DNA of 7,678 nt from an uncultured Spirochaetales bacterium (GCA_937902565.1 CALFMX010000044.1:1-7678), one strand, 5' to 3'; numbered from the stretch's first letter, positions 1-7,505 are shown. Made by a program: numbers and translations. The notes: generated by a model not told the origin, from the letters alone.

Positions 1-229
1 GCCCTCCACCGAGGTCGACCCCTCCGGTGAGGATAACGAACATCATCCCCAGTGCCATGATGATCTTCGTCGAGCTCATCATCAAGATATCCCTGAGCAC
101 CTGCAGGCGCAGGATCCGGGGGTTGATGATCGCAATGACGATGACCAAGAGCAAGAGGACGAGGAAGATAGCCTTATCCATTACGAATTGCTTGATTTTC
201 TTTGCATTTACCTGTGAGCTGATATCCAT
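1..229 (-). CDS. mglC: Galactose/methyl-galactoside ABC importer permease MglC (N-terminal part, cut by window edge)
   Basis: Membrane channel subunit of the sugar importer encoded with mglB and mglA. Only the first 76 codons lie in the window. The protein starts MDISSQVNAKK, followed by a hydrophobic segment at about residues 19-35 (KAIFLVLLLLVIVIAII). Next come NPRILRLQVLRDILMMSS and IIMALGMMFVILTGGVDLGGG, which match the start of MglC/RbsC-type permeases (BPD_transp_2 family), where a 'T-x-G-x-DLS-x-G' turn follows the second membrane helix. The ATG at 229 is preceded by GGAGGAG at good spacing, and only 9 bases separate it from the mglA stop, so the two are co-transcribed and probably translationally coupled. 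Family membership is clear from sequence and position; the galactose assignment comes from MglB rather than from this fragment. Confidence 0.9.
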   Translation of the reverse strand, partial: MDISSQVNAKKIKQFVMDKAIFLVLLLLVIVIAIINPRILRLQVLRDILMMSSTKIIMALGMMFVILTGGVDLGGG

Positions 230-241
230 CCTCTCCTCCTA
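230..241 (-). promoter_or_regulatory. mglC ribosome binding site overlapping the mglA stop codon
   Basis: On the minus strand the mglA stop TAG (241-239) is itself the start of a TAGGAGGAG Shine-Dalgarno run, and the mglC ATG begins at 229. A ribosome terminating on mglA therefore sits on the mglC initiation site, an arrangement typical of translational coupling. The overlap is directly visible; coupling is inferred. Confidence 0.75.
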
Positions 242-1747
242 GCCTACGTATTTGGTCGCCAGTTCCATGATCTCTTCCTGGCTGGTCTCTTTGCTGTTCA
301 CCGTGCCGCTGACCCTGCCCTCGCTCATGACGACGATCCGATCGGTCATGCCCAGAAGCTCAGGCATCTCGCTGCTGATCATGATCACGCCCTTGCCCTG
401 TGCGGCAAGAGAGCGCATGATCACATAGATTTCATACTTTGCCCCGACATCGATTCCCCGGGTCGGTTCATCAAGAATCAGGATCTCCGGTTCGGTGAGG
501 AGCCAGCGGGCGACAAGGACCTTCTGCTGGTTCCCTCCCGAGAGGCTCTTGATGAGCGTCCTGGGTGACGGTGTCTTGATATCCAGATCCTCAATCGATT
601 TTTTGGTATCCGCCGACATCTTCGCCTTGTTGAGCAGTCGGTTCTTGTTACGATACTGCTTCATGTTCGCGATGAGGAGGTTGGCCTGTACGGTGAGGAC
701 CGGGAAGATCCCCGTCGCCCGCCGCTCCTCGGTGAGCAGTGCCATGCCCAGCTTCTTTGCCGCGTGGGCACTGGTGCATACCACCTCCTTGCCCCGGACA
801 TAGAGGGATCCACCGGTCTGCAGCCTCAAGCCGAAGACCGCCTCCATGACCTCGGTCCGCTGGGCCCCGACGAGGCCCCCGATCCCGAGGATCTCCCCTT
901 GGTGGAGCGTCAGCGAGACATCCTTGAAGGAGCGGGGATTGGGCGAGGTATAGTTCTCGATCCTCATCAGCTCCTCACCGATCCTGCTCTCCCCTGCCGG
1001 GAAGCGGTGGGTGAGGTCTCGGCCGACCATCCGCTTGATGATCATCGCGGTGGTCAGCTCATTCGCTGCCCAGGTGCCGACGTTCTTGCCGTCGCGCATG
1101 ATCGTCACCTCATCGCTGATCTTGAGGATCTCCTCCATCTTGTGGGAGATGTAGATGATGGCCACCCCCCGCTCCTTCAGCGAGCGGATGATGGTGAAGA
1201 GGTGCTCGACCTCATTCTCCGTCAACGACGAGGAGGGCTCATCCATGATGATGATCTTCGAGTCGTAGGAGACCGCCTTGGCGATCTCGACGCTCTGCGC
1301 CTTGCTCACCGAGAGGGTCCTCAGCAGATCGGTGGGCGCGATGGTGGTCAGGTTCAGCTCCTTGAGCAGGTCGGCGGTCATATCATACATGGTATGATGG
1401 TCCACGAGGGGGCTTCGCTTGCCTCCGGTGCGGGGGAACCGGCCGAGCCAGATGTTCTCCATCACCGAACGATAGGGGATCAGGTGGAGCTCCTGGTGGA
1501 TCATCGAGATGCCGAGCTTCAACGCTTCCTTGACACTATCGATCTTCACCGGCTCACCGTTGAAGAGAATCTCGCCCTCATCCATCGAATAGAGGCCGAA
1601 GAGACACTTCATCAACGTCGATTTGCCCGCCCCGTTCTCCCCCATCAAGGCGTGTACGGTGCCAGGCTTGACCTTCAAACTCACCTCATCCAGCGCCTTG
1701 ACGCCGGGAAATGATTTGGAGACGTTGTTCATTTCCAAAACATACAT
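239..1747 (-). CDS. mglA: Galactose/methyl-galactoside import ATP-binding protein MglA
   Basis: Cytoplasmic ATPase that powers the MglBAC importer; 502 residues, the usual length for the fused double-ATPase sugar family (MglA/RbsA/AraG). First nucleotide-binding half: Walker A GENGAGKST (36-44), Q-loop Q85, a relaxed signature LSVSKAQ (145-151), Walker B IIIMDEP (165-171), H-loop H202. Second half: degenerate Walker A GLVGAQRTE (291-299), canonical signature LSGGNQQKV (402-410), Walker B LILDEPT (423-429), and SSE where the switch histidine would be (458-460). This asymmetry is normal for the family and implies one fully catalytic site per composite pair. I chose the ATG at 1747 because GAGGAGGT lies just upstream; the frame stays open to an ATG at 1783, but that would start inside the T-tract of a terminator hairpin. 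It lies 90 bases downstream of mglB and is followed directly by mglC. Among ribose, xylose and galactose relatives, galactose is favoured by the neighbouring MglB. Confidence 0.93.
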   Translation of the reverse strand: MYVLEMNNVSKSFPGVKALDEVSLKVKPGTVHALMGENGAGKSTLMKCLFGLYSMDEGEILFNGEPVKIDSVKEALKLGISMIHQELHLIPYRSVMENIWLGRFPRTGGKRSPLVDHHTMYDMTADLLKELNLTTIAPTDLLRTLSVSKAQSVEIAKAVSYDSKIIIMDEPSSSLTENEVEHLFTIIRSLKERGVAIIYISHKMEEILKISDEVTIMRDGKNVGTWAANELTTAMIIKRMVGRDLTHRFPAGESRIGEELMRIENYTSPNPRSFKDVSLTLHQGEILGIGGLVGAQRTEVMEAVFGLRLQTGGSLYVRGKEVVCTSAHAAKKLGMALLTEERRATGIFPVLTVQANLLIANMKQYRNKNRLLNKAKMSADTKKSIEDLDIKTPSPRTLIKSLSGGNQQKVLVARWLLTEPEILILDEPTRGIDVGAKYEIYVIMRSLAAQGKGVIMISSEMPELLGMTDRIVVMSEGRVSGTVNSKETSQEEIMELATKYVG

Positions 1748-1781
1748 GCCTACCTCCTCTCCAGAGCTGCAAACCATTCTC

Positions 1782-1815
1782 AAAAATCCCTCCGGACCTT
1801 GGGGGACCCGGAGGG
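1782..1815 (-). terminator. Intrinsic terminator or attenuator between mglB and mglA
   Basis: On the minus strand, CCCTCCGG (1815-1808) and CCGGAGGG (1795-1788) form a perfect 8-bp GC-rich stem around a 12-base loop, followed at once by ATTTTTG. It lies between the mglB stop (1838) and the mglA start (1747). Because mglA and mglC have no obvious promoter of their own here, partial read-through is likely. This would yield more binding protein than ATPase and permease, as is common in binding-protein-dependent importers. The structure is seen; the attenuation role is inferred. Confidence 0.75.
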
Positions 1816-1837
1816 TGATCGCACTACTCCTCAGTCC

Positions 1838-2851
1838 CTACTTGAACTGCTGGTAGTTATCCTTGGTGACCATCTGATAGGGGACCCAGACGTACTTGCC
1901 ATCGGTGATCTGGTAGCCGATGGACTGGCTGGTCGGGGTATTGCCCTTCGCCAACTCGTAGGAGAGGAAGAAGGTCGCACGACCCTGGTTGACTGCGTCG
2001 TTGAGGACAGTGCCCAGAAGGGTGCCCTCCTCGAGAGCCTGCAGTGCCGGGGCGGTTGCATCAACGCCGACGACCGGCATGAACTTGCCGTCCTTGAAGT
2101 AGCCGGCTGCCTTGAGGGCCTCGATGGCGCCGAGGGCCATGTCATCGTTGTTGGCAAACACTGCCTCGATCTTATCCCCATGGCTTGCCAAGAAGGCCGC
2201 CATCTTCTCCTGGCCCTTCACACGGTCCCACATGCCGGTGTCTTCAGCCAGCTTCTGGACCTTGATGCCTGCATCCTGCAGGGCCTTGATGGAGTACTCG
2301 GTCCGCAGCTCAGCATCCTGGTGCCCGGGCTCGCCCTTGAGCATGATGTACTGCAGCACGCCGTCCTTGTTCTTGTCCATCTCGGGATGGGCCTTCCAGT
2401 AGTCGGCGATGATCTGTCCACTCATCGTGCCGCTCTCTTCTGCGCGGGCCCCGACGTAGTAGATCTTGTCCCATTTGGCCATATCTTCGGCAAAGGGCTC
2501 ACGGTTGAAGAAGACCACGGGGATGTTCGCTTTCTTCGCCTTGTCGATGATCGTTCCGGCCGCTGCGCGGTCGACGGGGTTGATCTGCATCGACTTCATT
2601 CCCTTGGTGATGAAGAGGTCCACCTTCTCGTTCTGGGTGGCCTGGATGTTCATCGAGTCGACAACCTCTACCTTTGCATCGGTCTCGGCCGCTGCTGCGG
2701 TGATGGCGTTGCGTACGCCGGTCATGAAGGTGTCATCAAACTTATAGATGGCACATCCGATTTCAATCCCCTTGCTCTCGCCAGCACCTTGGGCGAAGAC
2801 TGGGGAGACGAGGATCAGAGCCAAACACAATACGATTGCTACTTTCTTCAT
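1838..2851 (-). CDS. mglB: D-galactose/D-glucose-binding periplasmic protein MglB
   Basis: Periplasmic receptor of the importer, 337 residues. A Sec signal peptide (MKK, then hydrophobic 4-19) ends in VFA, with likely cleavage after A20; there is no lipobox, so the protein is soluble. By alignment from memory with E. coli MglB, every direct sugar contact has a counterpart: D40 (D14), N116 (N91), H177 (H152), D179 (D154), R183 (R158), W208 (W183), N235 (N211), D264 (D236) and N284 (N256). The calcium loop DKNKDGVLQ (159-167) and its distant ligand E229 are also kept. That set points specifically to D-galactose/D-glucose rather than ribose or xylose. The start is supported by AGGAGGG at 2862-2856, four bases from the ATG. 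It is the first gene of the mglBAC unit. In chemotactic bacteria MglB can also feed a chemoreceptor, but none is seen here. Confidence 0.95.
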   Translation of the reverse strand: MKKVAIVLCLALILVSPVFAQGAGESKGIEIGCAIYKFDDTFMTGVRNAITAAAAETDAKVEVVDSMNIQATQNEKVDLFITKGMKSMQINPVDRAAAGTIIDKAKKANIPVVFFNREPFAEDMAKWDKIYYVGARAEESGTMSGQIIADYWKAHPEMDKNKDGVLQYIMLKGEPGHQDAELRTEYSIKALQDAGIKVQKLAEDTGMWDRVKGQEKMAAFLASHGDKIEAVFANNDDMALGAIEALKAAGYFKDGKFMPVVGVDATAPALQALEEGTLLGTVLNDAVNQGRATFFLSYELAKGNTPTSQSIGYQITDGKYVWVPYQMVTKDNYQQFK

Positions 2852-3149
2852 AAATCCCTCCTGAATGGATTTTCTCTATCTTTAGTTTCCCATGGCACTG
2901 TCCAGCCGTATATGCAATTTCTTTGGAACAATCTTGATTATTTTTGGATGAATCAGAGCCGGTCAGCAAAACGTTCCACCCCAGAGCTCCTCATTGCAGA
3001 CGACCAGGGGGTGCAGAAAGGGCCCCATCCCTTCCATTGCCTTCACCCCGATGGCATGGGACAGAATCCATCCGCTATCTGCCAGGAGTGTTCAATAATT
3101 GTACAACCCCCAGATTGATTAATGACCCGAATGTCCGTACCTTGTACTT
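2852..3149. other. Divergent intergenic region between mglB and the plus-strand ABC gene
   Basis: This 298-base region separates two divergently transcribed units. Two AT-rich arms (about 2865-2960 and 3090-3150) carry the candidate promoters. The centre (about 2975-3090) is GC-rich. It contains a stop-to-stop minus-strand frame of 42 codons (3091-2966, stop 2965-2963) that reads like a protein C-terminus (…PLVVCNEELWGGTFC) but has no start with a ribosome site. It might be the remnant of a lost gene, or chance. I recognise no family, tRNA, riboswitch or repeat in this region. Confidence 0.4.
2937..2966 (-). promoter_or_regulatory. Candidate promoter of mglBAC
   Basis: On the minus strand CTGACC (2966-2961) and AATAAT (2942-2937) are separated by 18 bases, resembling -35 and -10 boxes. 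They would give a leader of roughly 80 bases before mglB. The surrounding 2865-2960 stretch is AT-rich, as expected upstream of an operon. This is the best match I found by eye, but the -35 box is only 4 of 6, and I could not find a convincing regulator palindrome. Confidence 0.28.
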
Positions 3150-3150
3150 A
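3115..3150 (+). promoter_or_regulatory. Candidate leaderless promoter of the plus-strand ABC gene
   Basis: TTGATT (3115-3120), 17 bases, then TACCTT (3138-3143) form a sigma70-like pair with ideal spacing. The expected transcription start, about seven bases past the -10 box, falls on the A of the ATG at 3150. No Shine-Dalgarno sequence precedes this ATG, although the mgl genes of the window have strong ones. The two facts fit a leaderless message. The -10 has the pattern TAnnnT, matching only the three most conserved positions. Confidence 0.4.
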
Positions 3151-4946
3151 TGAGAATCAATCCCTTCGGTATCCTCTCAAAACTTCGGGCCATCCTCACC
3201 AGACGGCAGAAGCAGAAGAGCATCATCCTGCTCCTCCTCTTTGTAGTCATGGCCCTCACCCAGGTGATCGGGGTGGCGGCGATCTTCCCCTTCATGAACC
3301 TGGTCATGGACCCCGGCCAGCTGGCAAGCAACCGCGCCCTGTCCTTTATCTACAACCTCTTCGGCTTTTCATCGTCCAACAGCTTCATCCTCTTCATCGG
3401 TATCGCCCTCTTCCTCTTCATCATCCTCTCCAATGTGGTGAGCGCCCTCACCGTCTACGCCCGTACCCGCTTCGTCATGGGCCTCAACCATGAGCTCTCC
3501 TCCCACCTCCTTGCTGTCTACCTCGCCAAGCCCTACCCCTTCTTCCTCAACCGCAACACCTCCACCCTGGGCAAGAACCTCCTCTCCGAGGTCTACCAGC
3601 TGACCAACGGCCTCCTGATGCCGATCTTCGAACTGGTCGTCAACGTCCTCATCGCCCTGACGCTGGTCGCCGTCCTCTTTGTAAGCGACCCGATCAGCGC
3701 CGCAGTCGTACTGGTAATCGTCGGCGGTTGCTACGTGGTCATCAACCTCAAGACGCGGAAGAAGATCCGGCGAAGCGGCAGGGAGCGCCTCGATGCAAAC
3801 CAGGGACGCTACAAGATCACCGGCGAGGCGCTGTCGGGCATCAAGACGACAAAGGTGCTGGGCCGGGAGCACTTCTTCATCGACCAGTTCAACAAGGACA
3901 GCCGCCGCTTCACCGAGGTGGAAACCACCATCCGCGTGATCCGCGAGATCCCCCGCTACGCCCTCGACGCCCTCGCCTTCGGCACCATCGTGCTGCTCGT
4001 CGTCATCCTCACCATCAAGGGCGGCAGTGCGGCCAATGTCATCCCGATGGTCAGCCTCTTCGCCTTCGCCGGCTACCGAATGCTGCCGGCGATGCAGGCG
4101 GTCTTCGCTTCAGTCACCTCGATCTACTTCAACCAGCCGATCCTCGATACCCTCTACGAGGATCTGGTCCGGGGGCCAACGCTTCCATCGACCGGCCCCA
4201 TCGAAGCGATGCGGCTCAACGACGAGATCGTGCTTGATGCCATCAGGTTCTCCTACCCCGACACCTCGATCCCGGTCCTCAACCACATAAACGTGACCAT
4301 CAGGAAGAACACGACCGTCTCATTCGTCGGGGCCACCGGCAGCGGCAAGACGACCCTCATCGACATCATCCTCGGCCTCCTGGAGGCCCAGGAGGGGACG
4401 TTGCTGGTCGACGGGGTCCCCATCACCGCAGGCAATGTACGAAATTGGCAGCAGACGATCGGCTACGTGCCCCAGGACATCTTCCTCAGCGACGATACGG
4501 TGGAGCGCAACATCGCCTTCGGTGTTGCCCAACAAGATATCGACAGGAATCGGGTCATCCAGGCGGCCAGGATTGCCGCCCTCGACTCCTTCATCACGCA
4601 CGATATGAAGGATGGCTACGGCACCATCATCGGGGAGCGTGGCATCCGCCTCAGCGGGGGACAGCGGCAGCGCATCGGCCTGGCCCGGGCCCTCTACGAC
4701 AACCCGCCGGTGCTCGTCCTCGACGAGGCGACGAGCTCGCTCGATGGCATCACCGAGACCGAGGTGATGGACGCGATCAAGAGCGCCTCGAAGGACCGCA
4801 CCGTCATCATGATCGCCCACCGCCTCTCGACGGTCCAGAACTGCGATGTCATCTACCTCATGGAGAAGGGGGACATCATCGCCGAGGGCACCTACGAGGA
4901 GCTGCTCGCTTCCAACGCCACCTTCCGCAAGATGGCCAAGCAGTGA
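3150..4946 (+). CDS. ABC exporter-type half-transporter, PglK-like (possible lipid-linked glycan flippase)
   Basis: Inner-membrane ATP-driven exporter or flippase, 598 residues, with membrane and ATPase domains in one chain; it would work as a homodimer. About six membrane helices are visible (roughly 24-50, 78-101, 151-177, 181-200, 270-290, 296-318). The ATPase domain follows: A-loop tyrosine in FSYPD (367-371), Walker A GATGSGKTT (394-402), Q-loop Q442 in VPQD, signature LSGGQ (501-505), Walker B VLVLDE (521-526), D-loop SSLD (529-532), H-loop H557 in IAHRLS. All catalytic residues are intact. The N-terminal stretch ending IFPFMNLVMDPG and the segment YLAKPYPFFLNRNTSTL resemble PglK/WlaB-type proteins, which flip undecaprenyl-linked oligosaccharides. 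No glycosyltransferase or other glycan gene lies nearby, so the substrate is open; a lipid or peptide exporter is possible. It stands alone, divergent from mglB and convergent with nifJ. The ATG lacks a Shine-Dalgarno sequence. The ABC-exporter call is secure, the flippase role moderate. Confidence 0.85.
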   Translation: MRINPFGILSKLRAILTRRQKQKSIILLLLFVVMALTQVIGVAAIFPFMNLVMDPGQLASNRALSFIYNLFGFSSSNSFILFIGIALFLFIILSNVVSALTVYARTRFVMGLNHELSSHLLAVYLAKPYPFFLNRNTSTLGKNLLSEVYQLTNGLLMPIFELVVNVLIALTLVAVLFVSDPISAAVVLVIVGGCYVVINLKTRKKIRRSGRERLDANQGRYKITGEALSGIKTTKVLGREHFFIDQFNKDSRRFTEVETTIRVIREIPRYALDALAFGTIVLLVVILTIKGGSAANVIPMVSLFAFAGYRMLPAMQAVFASVTSIYFNQPILDTLYEDLVRGPTLPSTGPIEAMRLNDEIVLDAIRFSYPDTSIPVLNHINVTIRKNTTVSFVGATGSGKTTLIDIILGLLEAQEGTLLVDGVPITAGNVRNWQQTIGYVPQDIFLSDDTVERNIAFGVAQQDIDRNRVIQAARIAALDSFITHDMKDGYGTIIGERGIRLSGGQRQRIGLARALYDNPPVLVLDEATSSLDGITETEVMDAIKSASKDRTVIMIAHRLSTVQNCDVIYLMEKGDIIAEGTYEELLASNATFRKMAKQ

Positions 4947-4994
4947 GCCGAGCACCACAATAGGCTGTGGACCATATCCATATTGAGCAGAGAC

Positions 4995-5026
4995 AAAACA
5001 GGAGGCTGCCATTCGGCAGCCCCCTG
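4995..5026 (-). terminator. Intrinsic terminator of nifJ, possibly shared with the convergent ABC gene
   Basis: On the minus strand CAGGGGGCTGCC, loop GAAT, and GGCAGCCTCCTG form a 12-bp stem with one C-A mismatch (arms 5026-5015 and 5010-4999), followed by TTTTG. It begins about 23 bases past the nifJ stop. Read on the plus strand, the same hairpin sits about 50 bases after the ABC gene stop but is followed by ATGAAACTC rather than a clean T-run, so in that direction it is weaker. Confidence 0.85.
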
Positions 5027-5048
5027 ATGAAACTCTCTTTCTGTTGAC

Positions 5049-7505
5049 TTACATCAACGGTCCAATCTTCTCGTAGAAGTTCCAGCGCCTCAACGCATCC
5101 TCTTCTGCTCGTGCAAAGAGGGCCTCGGCGTTCGCGGGGTTGGTCTTGTACAAGGACTTGTACCGGGTCTCACCCTTGATGAACTCCTGGAAGTTCCCGG
5201 TGATCGGCCGTGCATCCCATGCAAAGCGCTTGCCCTCCTCGAGAGCCGGGTTGTAGCGGTACAGCGGCCAATAGCCACTCTCCACTGCCCGCTTCATCTC
5301 GACCTGGCTGTAGCGCATGTTGATGCCGTGGTTGATACACGGGGCGTAGCAGAAGACGATCGACGGTCCCTTGTGGGCAACGGCTTCCTGCAGTGCGCGC
5401 TGTGCGTGCATGCGGTTGGCACCCATCGAAATCGAGGCGACGTAGGCATGGCCGTAGGTCATTGCCATGAAGCCCATGTTCTTCTTGCCGATCTCCTTAC
5501 CGGCGGCTGCGAACTTCGCGACCGCTGCGATCGGGGTTGACTTGGAGGCCTGTCCACCGGTGTTGGAGTACACCTCGGTGTCGAGCACCAGGATGTTGAC
5601 GTTGCGTCCACTTGCGAGGACGTGGTCCACGCCACCGAATCCGATGTCGTATGCCCATCCGTCACCACCGATGATCCAGACAACCTTGTCGGCGAAGTAG
5701 TCCTTCAGCTCGTCGATCTTGGCGAGCAGTGCCTTCTTCTCGGCGCCCTTTGCACCCTTGATTGCGTCGGCAAGTGCTGCCTTGACCGCCTTCTGTGCGT
5801 CATTGGCTTCCTCGCTCGACTCCTGCCACAGCTCGAGGGACTTCTCGATGGCACTCTTGAGTGCATCGGTGGTACCCATGGCGAAGAGCTGGTCGATGTA
5901 GATCTTGAGCTGTTCGCGGTTGCTGTCGATGGCTAGGCGCATCCCAAGGCCAAACTCGGCGTTGTCCTCGAAGAGGCTGTTGCCCCATGCAGGACCCTGG
6001 CCATCGCTCTGCCTGACGGTGTACGGGGTGGTCGGGAAGGTTCCGCTGTAGATCGAGGAACAGCCGGTTGCGTTGGCTGCGACCATCCGATCACCACAGA
6101 TCTGGGAGACCAGCTTCACGTACGGGGTCTCACCACAACCGGCACAGGCGCCGCTGAACTCGAAGAGCGGCTGCTTGAACTGCATGCCCTTGAGGGTGGT
6201 AAGGGCTGCGCCGTCGAGGACGTCGTAGGGAAGATCCTCGAAGAACTCAGCATTGGCAGTCTCACCGGCTTCACGCTCAGTGGCGATCGGGCTGAAGACG
6301 AGGGCCTTCTCCTTGGCCGGGCAGGTCTCGATACAGACACCACAGCCCTGGCAATCCTCGGTGTACACCTGGATCTTGTACTGGAGGTCCTTCTCGTTCT
6401 TGGTGATTGACTTCAGGACGTTGAAGGTCTCGGGTGCTCCCTTCAGGAGAGCCGGCTCGATCTGCTTCGCCCTGATGGCGGCGTGCGGGCAGCTCTGTAC
6501 ACACTGGTTACACTGGATACAGTTCTCAGCGATCCAGTGCGGGATGAAGGGTGCCACACCACGCTTCTCAAGCTTCGCAGTTCCGGTGGGCAGGGTGCCG
6601 TCATGGGACATGTGCGAGACCGGGATGTCGTTGCCTTCAAGGTGCATGATCTTCTCGACGATGTTCTTCACAAAGTCGTTCGCATCATCGGGAACGAGAC
6701 GCTTGGGCTCATAGCTCTTGGTGATCTGTGCAGGGATTGCGACCTGGTGGAGTGCATCGCTTGCACCATCGACAGCTGCCCAGTTCTTCTTGACGACCTC
6801 CTCACCCTTGTTGATGAAGGTGTCGTGGATGTACTGCTTGACCAGGGCGATTGCCTCGGTCTCGGGCAGCACGGCGCTGATCTTGAAGAATGCGGCCTGC
6901 ATGACGGTGTTGATGCGTGTCCCCAGGCCTGCCTTCTCGGCAATCTCCAGGGCATTGATGTTGTAGAAGCGGATCTTCTTGGCGATGATCTCTTCCTGCA
7001 TCTTGCGTGTCAGGTGCTCGAAGACCTCGTCAGAGGGGATCTGGCTGTTGAGCAGGAAGACACCACCCTCCTTGAGCGGGCCGAGCATGTCGTAGCGACC
7101 GATGTATGCCGGGTTATGACAGGCGACGAAGTCGGCGTGGTCGATAAGCCAGGGCATCTCGAGGCTGCTCTTGCCAAAGCGCAGGTGACTGATCGTGATC
7201 CCACCACTCTTCTTGGAGTCGTAGGAGAAGTACGCCTGGGCGTTCATGTCAGTGTTGTCACCGATGATCTTGATCGAGTTCTTGTTCGCACCGACGGTAC
7301 CGTCGCTGCCCAGACCCCAGAACATGCAGGAGACGACATCGTTGGGAACGACGTTGATCTTCGACTTGATGGGGATCGAGCGGCCGGTCACGTCGTCGTT
7401 GATACCGACGGTGAAGTTGTTGAATGCCTCACCGGCGAGGTGGTCGTAGACGGCATTGGCGTGGCTCGGGGAGAAGTCCTTGCTGGAGAGACCGTAGCGC
7501 CCGCC
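5049..7505 (-). CDS. nifJ: Pyruvate:ferredoxin (flavodoxin) oxidoreductase, NifJ; N-terminal third missing, joined in frame to foreign sequence
   Basis: Oxidises pyruvate with CoA to acetyl-CoA and CO2, passing electrons to ferredoxin or flavodoxin in the cytoplasm. About 820 residues are present of the usual 1,170-1,200. The part seen starts at GGRYGLSSKDFSP, near the end of the transketolase-C-like domain. It continues with the gamma domain (GLGSDGTVGANK, 7316-7281) and the linking EKR-type domain. Two ferredoxin-type clusters follow: CIQCNQCVQSC (6521-6489) and CQGCGVCIETC (6353-6321). The thiamine-diphosphate domain holds GDGWAYD (5666-5646) and EVYSNTGGQ (5576-5550). The four ligands of its own iron-sulfur cluster are visible: CAGC (6146-6135), Cys at 6062-6060 and Cys at 5339-5337. 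The C-terminus ends YEKIGPLM. The pyruvate-binding domain I and most of domain II are absent, replaced beyond 7505 by TamA-like sequence. The frame stays open to the window edge, so an automatic caller would report one long gene, possibly with a false GTG start at 7625. A genuine native NifJ presumably exists in this organism. Confidence 0.93.
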   Translation of the reverse strand, partial: GGRYGLSSKDFSPSHANAVYDHLAGEAFNNFTVGINDDVTGRSIPIKSKINVVPNDVVSCMFWGLGSDGTVGANKNSIKIIGDNTDMNAQAYFSYDSKKSGGITISHLRFGKSSLEMPWLIDHADFVACHNPAYIGRYDMLGPLKEGGVFLLNSQIPSDEVFEHLTRKMQEEIIAKKIRFYNINALEIAEKAGLGTRINTVMQAAFFKISAVLPETEAIALVKQYIHDTFINKGEEVVKKNWAAVDGASDALHQVAIPAQITKSYEPKRLVPDDANDFVKNIVEKIMHLEGNDIPVSHMSHDGTLPTGTAKLEKRGVAPFIPHWIAENCIQCNQCVQSCPHAAIRAKQIEPALLKGAPETFNVLKSITKNEKDLQYKIQVYTEDCQGCGVCIETCPAKEKALVFSPIATEREAGETANAEFFEDLPYDVLDGAALTTLKGMQFKQPLFEFSGACAGCGETPYVKLVSQICGDRMVAANATGCSSIYSGTFPTTPYTVRQSDGQGPAWGNSLFEDNAEFGLGMRLAIDSNREQLKIYIDQLFAMGTTDALKSAIEKSLELWQESSEEANDAQKAVKAALADAIKGAKGAEKKALLAKIDELKDYFADKVVWIIGGDGWAYDIGFGGVDHVLASGRNVNILVLDTEVYSNTGGQASKSTPIAAVAKFAAAGKEIGKKNMGFMAMTYGHAYVASISMGANRMHAQRALQEAVAHKGPSIVFCYAPCINHGINMRYSQVEMKRAVESGYWPLYRYNPALEEGKRFAWDARPITGNFQEFIKGETRYKSLYKTNPANAEALFARAEEDALRRWNFYEKIGPLM

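Noticed and set aside
764..1714. 316-codon plus-strand frame opposite mglA
   Set aside because: Antisense shadow of a clear double-ATPase gene; rich in D, H, R and L with no motifs or ribosome site.
1748..1783. Upstream ATG start for mglA adding 12 residues
   Set aside because: It would begin within the terminator T-tract and lacks a good ribosome site; the ATG at 1747 has GAGGAGGT at proper spacing and matches the family N-terminus.
2905..2930. Possible regulator palindrome (TTC-CAAA-GAA core) upstream of mglB
   Set aside because: Only three bases pair on each side of the centre; indistinguishable from chance in AT-rich DNA.
1799..3118. 439-codon plus-strand frame opposite mglB
   Set aside because: It lies antisense to an intact mglB with all sugar-binding residues present. 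Its composition (runs of V, L, D, G, H) is typical of the shadow frame of GC-rich genes, and it matches no family I know.
4955..4970. CCACA/TGTGG hairpin just after the ABC gene as its terminator
   Set aside because: Only a 5-bp stem with no T-run following; too weak to call.
4320..5012. 230-codon minus-strand frame opposite the end of the ABC gene
   Set aside because: Antisense to the ATPase domain with all ABC motifs intact; no recognisable features.
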